NCBI RefSeq assembly: GCF_024346315.1
Contig: NZ_JAGQCS010000002.1
Coordinates: forward strand, 310,001 to 374,000
Direction: 5' to 3'
From: Cyanobium sp. ATX 6F1
Lineage (GTDB): Bacteria > Cyanobacteriota > Cyanobacteriia > PCC-6307 > Cyanobiaceae
DNA length: 64,000 nt
The position numbers and the translations under genes are program-made. Numbering within the stretch: the first letter of the stretch is position 1; the number at the start of each line of letters is the position of its first letter. Below the pieces are notes generated by a model that ran no database searches, was not told the DNA's origin, and was given only the letters and a program-made list of their open reading frames with translations. Positions 31,501-39,223 of the stretch are shown in pieces.

Positions 31501-33291
31501 GAGGACCTGTTGGAACTGCTGCTGGGTCGGAATTCCAGGCCTGGTGACCTGTTGATAAAGGGTCGGACTGACGACCTGAGTCGGCGGGTTCTTGGGTGTG
31601 GTCTGGGGATTGAAACCCGAGGCCGATGTGACGTAATACTGACCACCCACCATGTAAACAACATGGGTATCTGGCACGCCCCCCGAAGTCGTGAATTGAG
31701 GATGGCCTTGACTATCGGTGGTGAAGTGGCCTCTCCAGTAGGTCACCTGGCCTGTTACTGGATTGACGTAGCGACAGCCAGGGCATGGAGATGATCCAGC
31801 ATATGAACCATTGCTTCCATGATAATAATAGCCTTCTTTCACTTCAAATGACTGAGTGATTCCAGGGTCTGGCGGCCTTGTGAACCCAGGATTTGTCTGC
31901 CCTTGATTGATCGTAATTCCTCCAGGAATCGCCACCGTCTCAGTAACGGAAGTTCCCGGAATCGTCCTGGACCAAGCGATGACACCTGATTGCGGATCGT
32001 AGGCAGCCTTGACTCCATTGCTGCCCACAACCGACGAGCCACCAGTACCGATCGCGACCTTGAGGGGGCCGCTGCCGAACTGGTCAGTGAAATCTGGATT
32101 GGCCAGGGCAGCGGTGCTCGGCTGAATGGTGAGCGTTCCAGCTGTGATCTTTCCCGAAACCTGATCGACTTGAACACCCTCGGCGTTCATCAAGGCAGCT
32201 CCGGCCGGGAGCTGCAGTCCCAACACGTCCGACTCCAGCATCTCCTGATCAGAAGCCTGGCCTTTGGCGTTGAATGTGCGTAGCAACCGCTTGAGTGGTC
32301 CGCCGTTGGTGGCCAACCTGTGTCCTTCCTCCACCGCCTCGATGCCGTCATAGACGTAGAAGTCGGAGGCCCGGAAGGAGGGCGAGAAGAACAAGCCGTC
32401 AAATTGGCCTGCCCGGGCACCGGCGGTGCCGATCACGAACCGCTCCAGGTCGTAGGAGGCCTGGAGGGCAAGCGAAGCCGATTGCGGTGAGGGTTGGCCG
32501 CTGATCTGGGCAAAGCCAAAGCCCGTGGGCAGGCCCGCACCTGCGGTGAAGGGATTAATCGGTAGGCCCGTGGTGCCGATCCAGAGGGTGCCCTCGGGTT
32601 CAATGCCGTTGTAGGGGAGATTCACCCCGTCCGTGCCGGTGCTGGCCGATCGGAAACCGCGGCTGAAGAGGCTGGCGCTGGGAGCGATGGTCACCGAGGG
32701 GGCCACCAGGCCGATGCCACCCCCGTTGGTGGATTCGATCCGCCCTTCAACAAGGATCGGACCATCTCCGTTGCTCATCTGAATGCTGATCAGCGGCGCA
32801 TTCAATCCATTGCCGTAACTGACTCCAGCCATGAACTTGTCCAGGCTGTCCGGGAGCAGCGAACCGGTGCTCAGCAGAAGGCTCGGTACCGAGATCAACG
32901 CCGTGCGACCCACGCTGATGCCTTGATTGTTGAGCAGAACCAGTGGGTTGGTGGCCCGCAGGATGCCGTTGATCTGGCTGGCTATTCCTCCGGAGCGCAC
33001 GTAGTTGAGCACCGCTCCGCCATTGCGGAAGTCGACGGTGTCGCCCTGGCCAATGTTGAACGTGCCCCAGCTGAAGACGGCCCGCCCTGGGGTGGTGACG
33101 GTCAAGGTGCGGCCCGTCTGATTCACCGTTCCGGCAGCTCCTCGCTCCTGCAATGCACCCGTGGGCAATTGCTGGGCTGTGGCCGCCTGCAGCAGCGGAT
33201 TGCCCTGGGCCAGGGCGAGCAGAATCAGGCCAGATTTCGAGTGCCGCAGCAGCAGCTGTCTCAGGTTGGCAGAGGAGGTGGGATTTCTCAT
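28531..33291 (-). CDS. TpsA-type exoprotein with mucin-like Pro/Thr/Ala repeats
   Basis: A 1586-residue two-partner-secretion exoprotein. After a signal peptide (GLILLALAQGNPLLQAATAQ) comes a TPS/FHA-type domain at about 45-260, with SWGTFNIGQGDTVDF, NYVRSGGIASQINGIL and LVLLNNQGISVG. Residues 260-620 are a further beta-rich region with a CPGC motif. Residues about 624-1470 are repeats in three blocks: 26-residue units, eight 43-residue units, then 26-residue units again, all Pro/Thr/Ala-rich. A 115-residue beta-like C-terminal domain (LSYRIPAHILAKLGPQP) closes it. It lies 18 bp after tpsB, its expected outer-membrane pore, and 5 bp before a GT2 gene. Confidence 0.88.
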   Translation of the reverse strand: MRNPTSSANLRQLLLRHSKSGLILLALAQGNPLLQAATAQQLPTGALQERGAAGTVNQTGRTLTVTTPGRAVFSWGTFNIGQGDTVDFRNGGAVLNYVRSGGIASQINGILRATNPLVLLNNQGISVGRTALISVPSLLLSTGSLLPDSLDKFMAGVSYGNGLNAPLISIQMSNGDGPILVEGRIESTNGGGIGLVAPSVTIAPSASLFSRGFRSASTGTDGVNLPYNGIEPEGTLWIGTTGLPINPFTAGAGLPTGFGFAQISGQPSPQSASLALQASYDLERFVIGTAGARAGQFDGLFFSPSFRASDFYVYDGIEAVEEGHRLATNGGPLKRLLRTFNAKGQASDQEMLESDVLGLQLPAGAALMNAEGVQVDQVSGKITAGTLTIQPSTAALANPDFTDQFGSGPLKVAIGTGGSSVVGSNGVKAAYDPQSGVIAWSRTIPGTSVTETVAIPGGITINQGQTNPGFTRPPDPGITQSFEVKEGYYYHGSNGSYAGSSPCPGCRYVNPVTGQVTYWRGHFTTDSQGHPQFTTSGGVPDTHVVYMVGGQYYVTSASGFNPQTTPKNPPTQVVSPTLYQQVTRPGIPTQQQFQQVLPLSGQATIPQGSATSTWTRPTAPLVPTLAPIRVPQAQPTAAPTAAPQLTPAPTLAPILVPQAQPTPAPTAAPQLTPAPTLAPIRVPQAQPTPAPTAAPQLTPAPTLAPIRVPQAQPTPAPTAAPQLTPAPTLAPIRVPPVQPTPAPTAAPQLTPAPTLAPIRVPQAQPTPAPTAAPQLTPAPTLAPIRVPQAQPTPAPTAAPQLTPAPTLAPIRVPQAQPTPAPTAAPQLTPAPTLAPIRVPQAQPTPAPTTAPTAAPTLAPNGQLQPTAVPPRTVITPTAAPTLPPTAAPQRTSAPTAAPTLAPSGQLQPTAVPPRSVITPTAAPTLPPTAAPQRTTAPTAAPTLVPNGQLQPTAVPPRTVITPTAAPTLPPTAAPQRTTAPTAAPTLAPNGQLQPTAVPPRMVVTPTAAPTLPPTAAPQRTSAPTAAPTLAPKGQLQPTAVPPRMVVTPTAAPTLPPTAAPQRTSAPTAVPTLAPNGQLQPTAVPPRTVITPTAAPTLPPTAAPQRTAAPTAAPTLAPNGQLQPTAVPPRTVITPTAAPTLPPTAAPQRTAAPTAVPTLAPNGQLQPTAVPPRMVATPTAAPTLPPTAAPQRTSAPTAAPKLPTAPTLAPIRVPQAQPTPAPTAAPQLTPAPTLAPIRVPQAQPTPAPTAAPQLTPAPTLAPIRVPQAQPTPAPTAAPQLTPAPTLAPIRVPQAQPTAAPTASPQLKPVPTLAPIRVPQAQPTPAPTAAPQLTPAPTLAPIRVPQAQPTPAPTAAPQLTPAPTLAPIRVPQAQPTPAPTAAPQLTPAPTLAPIRVPQAQPTPAPTAAPQLTPAPTLAPIRVPQAQPTPAPTAAPQLTPAPTLAPIRVPQAQPTPAPTAAPQLTPAPTLAPIRVPGSAGSALDSKPILQPINVQAALNQAKPTGLNVPLSYRIPAHILAKLGPQPALIQGRLTLADGAPLPPGVSYVPRSATISISDLRRVSLPLDVRLSVPTANGGRASVVLTVGQP
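28879..29690. repeat. tandem 78 bp repeats, distal block of tpsA
   Basis: About ten and a half copies of a 78 bp unit encode 26-residue units with core APIRVPQAQPTPAPTAAP. One unit near 29365-29440 is divergent (PTASPQLKPVP). Copies differ mainly at synonymous positions. Confidence 0.9.
29690..30745. repeat. tandem 129 bp repeats, central block of tpsA
   Basis: Eight copies of a 129 bp unit encode 43-residue units with the core LAPNGQLQPTAVPPR and LPPTAAPQRT. Phase is constant; the marker CGCGGCGGCACCGCGGTCGG recurs every 129 bp. Substitutions at the N/S/K and T/S/M positions distinguish units. Confidence 0.9.
30745..31422. repeat. tandem 78 bp repeats, proximal block of tpsA
   Basis: Nine copies of the same 26-residue unit as the distal block (eight full, the last truncated into the 43-residue block). 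Variants include APILVP and RVPPVQ. The identical unit on both sides of the 129 bp block gives an A-B-A design. Confidence 0.9.
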
Positions 33292-33309
33292 GGTTGCTTG
33301 ATCAGTTCC

Positions 33310-35064
33310 TCAGAACCAGAGCCGCAAAGAGCCCCAGACCCTCAGCGACTTGTTGAATCCGTCGGCATCGGTGTCGTTGAGCGATGCGGGGTTGTTGCCG
33401 ATGGGGAAGGCAAGCTTGAGCGAGGCCAGCCATTCACCGGGGGTGCCCAGGTCGGCGCCGATGCCGGTGCCAGCCAGCCCATAGGAATTCGGCTGAAGGG
33501 CCCCGGGGAAGGGGTCGTTCCAGCGCCAGATGTAGCCCCCATCGAGGAAGGCCACGAAAGACAATTGGCTTGTGGCCTTGTAGATGAGCTCCAGCTGACC
33601 ACTGAAGCCGCTGTCGCCAGGGGCTTCGCCTGGGGGATAGGCGCGAACGCCGTTCGGGTAACCCAGGGACATTTTCTCGGCACCATCGAGGTTGTTGAAG
33701 CCCTTCTGGGCCTGAACGAACAGCTTGCCTTGCCAACGGGGGGAGAACACCTGATAGCGGCTGTACACCAGCAAGACCTTGTTGAACACACCATCGGTGC
33801 CGGCAGTGAATTGGTCGAGCAGAAAGTCATCGCTGTTGCCGGAGCGATCTAAATTGCCGAAGCTGTATTGCAGGAAGGCGGTATTGAGGCCCGTGCCCAG
33901 GATGGAATCCTGCTTCTGGGCAATCAATGACAGCCGGCCGACCTGACTGTCTTTATTGCGGATCTCCACTTCCTGAACCTTGTCGACATAGGTATTGGCT
34001 TCTGCGCTCAAGCCAACCCAAAGGGATTGCATTGGCCGGCGCCAGAGGGGTTGCTGCAGTCCGATGCGCAGGTTTGCGGTGTAACCATTGATGTCGGAGC
34101 TGTAGAGCTCATCAAGCAACCTGTAGTTGTTGTAGTTTCCAAAGGCATTGAGTTGCAGGCCATCTGGAGAGATCGGTGCCTGAAAGGCGAGGGAACCCAC
34201 GAGATTGCCCGTGTTGTAACTATTCAGCCACCACTGGCCATTGGCTGTGAGTTGGTCTCCTCGGCCCATCCAGTTGGCCGCGGTGAGGGTGAGATCGACA
34301 TTGGTTGAGCCCAGGAATCGGTTAATTTCATTGCCCACATGGAGCTCACCACTGCTGCGATCGCCGTCCTCAATGCTCAGCAGCACATCGGTGAGGCCGG
34401 CGCCGGTTCCCTTGCGCAGGGTGGAGCGCACCCTCACCCCTGCCATGTCGTTGAGCTTGAGCAGGGCGGAGGTCAGCTTGTCGATGCGAAACAGGGAGCC
34501 CTTCGGCAGGCTGGCCCGCACCATGGCCTCAGCGATGCCGTTCTTGAGGTGATGGCGCAGGTTGCCGTCCACGGAAACCTCGCCCATGTGGGCCTCCACC
34601 ACCGTGATCACCAGCAAGCCGTCACCACCAGCGGAAGGGTTGATCGTGACGAGCGCCAGCAGGCTGTGGCGCCGGTAGGTGTCGCGAATCGAGGCGCGCA
34701 GCTGTTCAAGGTCATCGAGGCTGATCGACCGGTTCAAGTAGGTGGCCGCCAGGCTCTCCAGCTCGCTCTTCCAGGGCACCGTCACCCCATCGAGGCGCAC
34801 GGCGCTGTAGCGCCACTGGGCCTGCTGGTCGGTGGGTGCGACCACAGGCTCCTGGGGAACCGTCGGTTGTTTCTCCTGTTGCCTCAGGCGCTCGAGCTGC
34901 TGGCGGTTCTGCTCATCCAGCTGCTGGCGGAGGCGTTGGTCGCGCTCATAACGCTGAATCCCCCCGGAGGGCAGGGATTGGGCGGTGGCAGGGCCCATGC
35001 CGCTCAGGGCTGCGATGGTGATCGCGCAACCAATGGGCAGTGCAAAGAGAGGCGTGCGCAGCAA
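33310..35064 (-). CDS. TpsB/ShlB-type two-partner-secretion outer-membrane transporter
   Basis: A 584-residue Omp85-superfamily pore. A signal peptide is followed by a Gln/Arg-rich helix at about 35-70, as in FhaC/ShlB. A POTRA region lies at about 85-235 (VRLDGVTVPW, RRHSLLALVTINPSAGGDGL, VRVRSTLRKGTGAGLTDVLL). A beta-barrel follows with the conserved loop-6 region NGVRAYPPGEAPGDSG (VRxYP in place of VRGY) and a C-terminal Phe (LRLWF). The start is TTG; no better start is seen. It should export the TpsA protein encoded 18 bp downstream. Confidence 0.9.
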   Translation of the reverse strand: MLRTPLFALPIGCAITIAALSGMGPATAQSLPSGGIQRYERDQRLRQQLDEQNRQQLERLRQQEKQPTVPQEPVVAPTDQQAQWRYSAVRLDGVTVPWKSELESLAATYLNRSISLDDLEQLRASIRDTYRRHSLLALVTINPSAGGDGLLVITVVEAHMGEVSVDGNLRHHLKNGIAEAMVRASLPKGSLFRIDKLTSALLKLNDMAGVRVRSTLRKGTGAGLTDVLLSIEDGDRSSGELHVGNEINRFLGSTNVDLTLTAANWMGRGDQLTANGQWWLNSYNTGNLVGSLAFQAPISPDGLQLNAFGNYNNYRLLDELYSSDINGYTANLRIGLQQPLWRRPMQSLWVGLSAEANTYVDKVQEVEIRNKDSQVGRLSLIAQKQDSILGTGLNTAFLQYSFGNLDRSGNSDDFLLDQFTAGTDGVFNKVLLVYSRYQVFSPRWQGKLFVQAQKGFNNLDGAEKMSLGYPNGVRAYPPGEAPGDSGFSGQLELIYKATSQLSFVAFLDGGYIWRWNDPFPGALQPNSYGLAGTGIGADLGTPGEWLASLKLAFPIGNNPASLNDTDADGFNKSLRVWGSLRLWF

Positions 35065-35139
35065 AACTTAAACTTTGAGTCGGTCAAGAGTAACAGAGCT
35101 CTTAGCTGTGACTTGCCATCAGTGCTGTCGTCTAGGACG

Positions 35140-35436
35140 TCAGTTCTCGAGCACCCGCAGCTCCTGCACCTTTCCGGAATTGAACACCAGGCAGCGCAAT
35201 TTCTCATTGGTGGAGCCGCCACGCAAGCCGATCGCCTTGACGATCACCTCGGAGTTGGCCTGTGAGAATTCGCTGCGAACCACCTTGAGGTCGCGCACAT
35301 TGCCGCCGTATTGACTATTGATCGCCATCATGCAGGCCGATTTGGCCGTGCTGGATACTTCCGCTGCCCAGCCGTCTGGGGTGTAAAGGGCAAGGCCCAT
35401 ACCAGCAAGCAAAGCAAGGCCGAGACTGGCTTTCAT
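35140..35436 (-). CDS. small secreted protein, Cys-pair domain family
   Basis: A 98-residue protein with a signal peptide (MKASLGLALLAGMGLALYTP). The mature domain is ACMMAINSQYGGNVRDLKVV...ANSEVIVKAIGL, then KLRCLVFNSGKVQEL. The ACxxAV...VxVxV...WxC-like pattern resembles the C-terminal domain of the protein at 38021-38782 (ACLAAVAKTTG, then WTCTSD). It lies 75 bp upstream of tpsB in the same direction and might be the first gene of that transcript. Confidence 0.7.
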   Translation of the reverse strand: MKASLGLALLAGMGLALYTPDGWAAEVSSTAKSACMMAINSQYGGNVRDLKVVRSEFSQANSEVIVKAIGLRGGSTNEKLRCLVFNSGKVQELRVLEN

Positions 35437-36122
35437 GTTGACGCCAAGCTGGAGGGGCTCACCGTACTAAGCGGAGGAGGGGTGGGCAGCAAGGGAGTGT
35501 CAGTTCATCGCTGCAACTCCGGCGACGCCGGCGCTGGCGGTGACTCGCTCAGATCCGTTGCCAAGGAATGGGTGGTCGGATCTGCGACGCTGGCCTCAGA
35601 ACCACCGGCCAACCGAGAGCCGAGTGGGGTTGGTGGCCTCAAGATGAAGGAAAGAAGCGAACCCGCACCGTGGGGGCGCCATTGCCGAGAGCGAGCTGAA
35701 CTCGCAAGGGCTACACCTATGGGGTGGCGACCAGATCGGAGACAGTTCCTTCCCCTACCGGCAGCAGCCCCGCACCAACAGCCGCGGGGCTGTGCGCACC
35801 TCAGGTGGGCGCGATCAATCGATCACCGACGCCGACCCGAGGAAGTAGTTGTGATCGGCTCAATAGATGGCCGTTGAACGCCCGAGCCGCCGGTTCTCCG
35901 GTCGTCGGCCTTGAGCCTGGCTTGACAACCACCAGCGCAATTCGCGCAGCCACAGGCATGATTGCCCCCATTTGGGCAGCTTTCCTGGCAGAGGATGTGG
36001 GTGACAGACGGGCATTGGGGCATATATGCATCGGGTCTGAGATCTGGGGCTGCTGGGTCGCACCTCAACCCTGTCGAACTCAGACCCCAATGCCCGCCGG
36101 AAGAACCTGGTGGCAGTCACAA
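35437..36122. other. 686 bp without a convincing gene
   Basis: No frame here has coding character throughout. A 66-codon stretch without a start, 35648-35848 on the plus strand, ends ...SGGRDQSITDADPRK and includes SQGLHLWGGDQIGDSSFPYR; it could be a gene fragment. CAGCCCCGC (35765-35773) and GCGGGGCTG (35784-35792) form a perfect 9 bp hairpin inside it. Confidence 0.5.
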
Positions 36123-36893
36123 CTAAACAGGTTGTCCGTTGTCCAGCTGCTTAACCCTGCGAAGAAGATAGAGTCCATAGAAGAATCCAGGTGCAGCGAG
36201 GAGTAGGGGAGCAAGAATGCTCAGACCTACGGAAGACTGCGCTCCAGTGCCTGCGGCCTTGTGCCCTGAGGATATCACCATGAAAACGGCAAAGTCCCAT
36301 AGGGCGTGCGTAAGGATCACCGGGTAGAGCGATTGAGTACGCACACGGATGGCAGCGAACAGAATCCCACTGAAGCTCGCTGCGGCTGCTTGGATCAAGC
36401 CTGCCTGAAGTTCACCGGTGACAAAAACATTCAGCGCGTGAACCCCACCGAACACCAATGACGAGAACCAGACGGCTTTCCATACAGAGAAACGGTCTGT
36501 CAAGCCTTTGAAGATGATTCCACGGAACATCCATTCCTCAGAAATGCCAACCAGCAAGGTGTTCAGCGCTACCCAGAATGTCGTGACCAGACCCGGAAGT
36601 CCAAGCACGAGGGCAAGGGAGAAGAAGAGCACAATCATCAGGCCAGGCAACCACAGGATCCGCAAGGCGAATCCCCAATCCGGGGTACGGAACCCAATCT
36701 CTTTCAGGCCAAAGATCACCGTGACCAGACAAAGAAACCCGATAGCGGCAACGAATTGCCAGGCCAATCCGCGACTGACCATGTCGTTCAAGGAGGAGCT
36801 GCCTCCACCGCGACTGGCACCACCTCCGATGGTGACCATCAGCCATCCAACAAAGACTGCCAACGCGATCCAGAGAGTCTTAGTGTTTTTCAT
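36123..36893 (-). CDS. CPBP-family intramembrane metalloprotease
   Basis: A 256-residue membrane protein of the CPBP/Abi family with about seven helices. The motifs are ISEEWMFRGIIFKG (EExxxR), FGGVHALNVF (His in the second motif) and LTHALWDFAVF (third motif). These residues form the glutamate protease site of CAAX-protease-like enzymes. In cyanobacteria and plastids such proteins act in membrane-protein processing or stress. Codon use is less GC-rich than in the neighbouring core genes. It has no operon partner here. Confidence 0.85.
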   Translation of the reverse strand: MKNTKTLWIALAVFVGWLMVTIGGGASRGGGSSSLNDMVSRGLAWQFVAAIGFLCLVTVIFGLKEIGFRTPDWGFALRILWLPGLMIVLFFSLALVLGLPGLVTTFWVALNTLLVGISEEWMFRGIIFKGLTDRFSVWKAVWFSSLVFGGVHALNVFVTGELQAGLIQAAAASFSGILFAAIRVRTQSLYPVILTHALWDFAVFMVISSGHKAAGTGAQSSVGLSILAPLLLAAPGFFYGLYLLRRVKQLDNGQPV

Positions 36894-37476
36894 TCCAGGT
36901 CATTGAGGTGATTGTGTCGTGGTTTGCCATCAAGCCCCATAGCGCACTTGCGGCGATCATGGGATGGCAGCAAGGCCGTCAGCATGTTGCCACTACATTC
37001 ATCCACCATTCAAGCAGTACAGCGTCATGCAACAGCAAAGTTCGCTCTATTCGGCGAGCCTTGATGTCGATGCGACAACCCATGGCTGAGCATCAAGGGG
37101 TCATTCCTGCTCCGCCCAATAGTGGCATCGAGACCATGAACGAGGGGGTGGATCCTTGCGCTGATGGCATCTATACTTCAGCCACTACGCATCGTTGCGC
37201 CATCCAGGAGCAGCCAGGAATTTGGCCGCCCAATGGAGGAGGCGACTATGGTGAGGCTGTGCCACGGAGAGAGCTGCACCCTGGTGAGACCGGAGAAGTA
37301 TTGGGACTCAGAAGTAATCGTATAATTGAATCCTTCCTCTGTTTGGGCGTGTGATTGAATGACCCACTCCCAGGCTTTCAAGGCTACGCCAAGGCCCCAC
37401 TCCGATTGCGCCATCCTTGCAGATGCAAGCGACTCTTTGATCAATTAATGCTAAACTCCTGCACTACCTTTTGACT
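36894..37476. other. 583 bp without a convincing gene
   Basis: An AT-richer spacer. Two open frames, plus 36908-37354 and minus 37178-37444, have no recognisable domain, signal or ribosome-binding site, so they are left out. No repeat or tRNA is seen. Confidence 0.5.
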
Positions 37477-37938
37477 ATGCAAGCAAGCAACAAAGTCTTC
37501 AAGTCGTTGGCGATGCTTTCACTGGCATGCCTCGCCGGTGTTGTCCCATCTGCCATGGCGGCCCCCCAGAAGATCCAGCAATCTCAAGAAGTCAAGATGC
37601 CCTGCACCCTGAGCTGGGGCCCAAAGGATCGAAACGTCCTGGAGGCGGAGTGCAAAATCTACTGGACAAAGGGTCAGGGCACCTCGATTATTGTTTCTGG
37701 AACAGTAATCAAGTATCCTTCGCCAACGGCCATGCGCAAGGATCTTTACTTTGGCATTCTGATCTTCCCCGACACCAAAACAGCACTGATGACGTCGATG
37801 GGTATCTTTGAGCTGGAAGATGGGCCTGTTGAGCTTGCTGACAATCCGCTTGATCTTCAGAAGCTCAAGGATCGTCAGTACGTTCGCTGGACCAATGGCA
37901 AGCATCGCCTTGTTCTTCACCCACGCCCTGCTTCCTGA
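37477..37938 (+). CDS. small secreted protein of unknown function
   Basis: A 153-residue protein with a signal peptide (SLAMLSLACLAGVVPSAMA). The mature beta-rich domain has MPCTLSWGPKDRNVLEAECK with a Cys pair and LYFGILIFPDTKTAL. The ATG at 37477 is preferred over a TTG two codons upstream. I do not recognise the family. It lies 82 bp upstream of another secreted-protein gene in the same direction and may be co-transcribed. Confidence 0.7.
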   Translation: MQASNKVFKSLAMLSLACLAGVVPSAMAAPQKIQQSQEVKMPCTLSWGPKDRNVLEAECKIYWTKGQGTSIIVSGTVIKYPSPTAMRKDLYFGILIFPDTKTALMTSMGIFELEDGPVELADNPLDLQKLKDRQYVRWTNGKHRLVLHPRPAS

Positions 37939-38020
37939 TTTTTTGGCTTCACTTGCTTTACAGCCGCTTCCCTTGCCATACTCCTCTCATCTATTCACCA
38001 TCTGATTTCCGGCTCCAAAA

Positions 38021-38782
38021 ATGAACCTCTCAGTATCGTTTCGTCGTAGCCTTGCAATGGCCGGCATTCTCTTCATGGGCAGCCTGGGAATGGCAGCCGG
38101 GAATGCTTTCGCCAAGGTTCCTCAATTCCACTATGTCTGCCCTGGCGGGATTGATGTGCACGCCGATCGTGGTGGGCCCGTTTGGATCAATGGCAGAGAG
38201 GCCATGGTTCAGGAGTTCAGTCCTACCTATTACGAAGCCAAGGGCCCGGGCACCACGATTTCAATCAGCAAGAATTCCGGTGATTCCCTCTATGTCTCTT
38301 ACACCCGTTCCAATGGAGCCCATGGGATCTGCAGCGCCGTTCCAGGCTCTGGGATGAGCTCATCCCCTTCCAGCTCAGGACAGTCCGCCAAAGTTGCTCG
38401 GCTTTCGGATGGCACCTATCAGGTGCATGTTGGCGGGAGTTGCCGAGTGTACTACAACGCCATGGGACGCCGCACCATCCAAACACCGGCCTGTACCCCG
38501 AGCCTCGTCCAGCAGGCCGATGATTCCATGGCTCAGAACCGGCCTCCATCGTCACAACCAACGATGTCGACCGTCGCCGCGGAAGATGCCTGTCTGGCAG
38601 CCGTCGCCAAGACGACGGGAGTGTCGCAGAACCGTCTCAGCATCCTCGATGTGATGACTGCCGAAGCCGGTATCGGCGTGAAGATTCGGGTACCAGGCGC
38701 CCAGGCCCCCTGGACCTGCACCAGCGATCCCAGAGGTCGGGTACAGGGTGTGATGTACACCGGCTCGGAGGGAAGACTCTGA
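38021..38782 (+). CDS. secreted multi-domain protein with Cys-pair C-terminal domain
   Basis: A 253-residue protein with a signal peptide (SLAMAGILFMGSLGMAAGNA). Three parts are visible. The N-terminal domain runs to about 110 with FHYVCPGGIDVHADRGGPVW. A Ser/Pro linker and a short middle domain follow (LSDGTYQVHVGGSCRVYYN). The C-terminal domain, about 188-253, has EDACLAAVAKTTGVSQNRL and APWTCTSDPRGRVQGVMY. The last domain resembles the small protein at 35140-35436. Such ACxxAV/WxC domains occur in secreted proteins of other bacteria. The function is unknown. Confidence 0.7.
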   Translation: MNLSVSFRRSLAMAGILFMGSLGMAAGNAFAKVPQFHYVCPGGIDVHADRGGPVWINGREAMVQEFSPTYYEAKGPGTTISISKNSGDSLYVSYTRSNGAHGICSAVPGSGMSSSPSSSGQSAKVARLSDGTYQVHVGGSCRVYYNAMGRRTIQTPACTPSLVQQADDSMAQNRPPSSQPTMSTVAAEDACLAAVAKTTGVSQNRLSILDVMTAEAGIGVKIRVPGAQAPWTCTSDPRGRVQGVMYTGSEGRL

Positions 38783-38881
38783 CTGATCATCCACCCATGA
38801 GCTGATCACAAACGAGCACTTGAATTTTGCTGGTATGCCGGCAGTTGATCAAGCGCTCTGCAGGATTGGCCATGGCAGCAA

Positions 38882-39094
38882 TCAACGGCGCTTGTCGTCC
38901 TTACGCCACAACAGCCCCGCGATCCCCGTCACCACGCCCGCTCCACCCAGAAAGAAACCGATCGGGATCAGAGGAAAAGCCTCCCGGACGATGCCATCGG
39001 CATCGACCCGGACCCCGATCAGTCGGTAGGCCACGGCACAGGCCAAGGCACCAACAATCAGCAGTAAGGAGAGGCGAATGAAGGTTCGCTTCAT
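38882..39094 (-). CDS. DUF3955-like small membrane protein
   Basis: A 70-residue protein with two transmembrane helices (LSLLLIVGALACAVAYRLI and PIGFFLGGAGVVTGIAGLL) separated by VRVDADGIVREAFPLI. The helix-VDxDGxxxExFxLIP-helix layout is typical of the DUF3955 family. It ends in a basic tail, WRKDDKRR. It stands alone between two secreted-protein genes of opposite orientation. Confidence 0.65.
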   Translation of the reverse strand: MKRTFIRLSLLLIVGALACAVAYRLIGVRVDADGIVREAFPLIPIGFFLGGAGVVTGIAGLLWRKDDKRR

Positions 39095-39223
39095 GACGAT
39101 CCAGCCAATTCAGATCCAGAGCCTACTGTCTCGTACGGAACGCAACCACAAAAAGCGGCTTTACATTGGCCGGATTCCTGGGAGGCTGGTCGTCATGTTC
39201 CGATCAGCCTCGAACCTGCTCCT

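Noticed and set aside
28750-31794. A 1014-codon plus-strand frame opposite tpsA, rich in Arg, Gly, Trp and Cys
   Set aside because: It is the antisense of the Pro/Thr/Ala repeats; the repeat phase keeps the opposite frames free of stops. The minus strand has the signal peptide, TPS domain and operon context.
35724-36206. A 160-codon plus-strand frame running into the CPBP protease gene
   Set aside because: Composition is irregular and the end is antisense to a real gene; only the short fragment at 35648-35848 looked protein-like.
36908-37444. Two open frames (plus 36908-37354, minus 37178-37444) in the spacer before a secreted gene
   Set aside because: No domain, signal peptide or ribosome-binding site, and irregular amino-acid composition.
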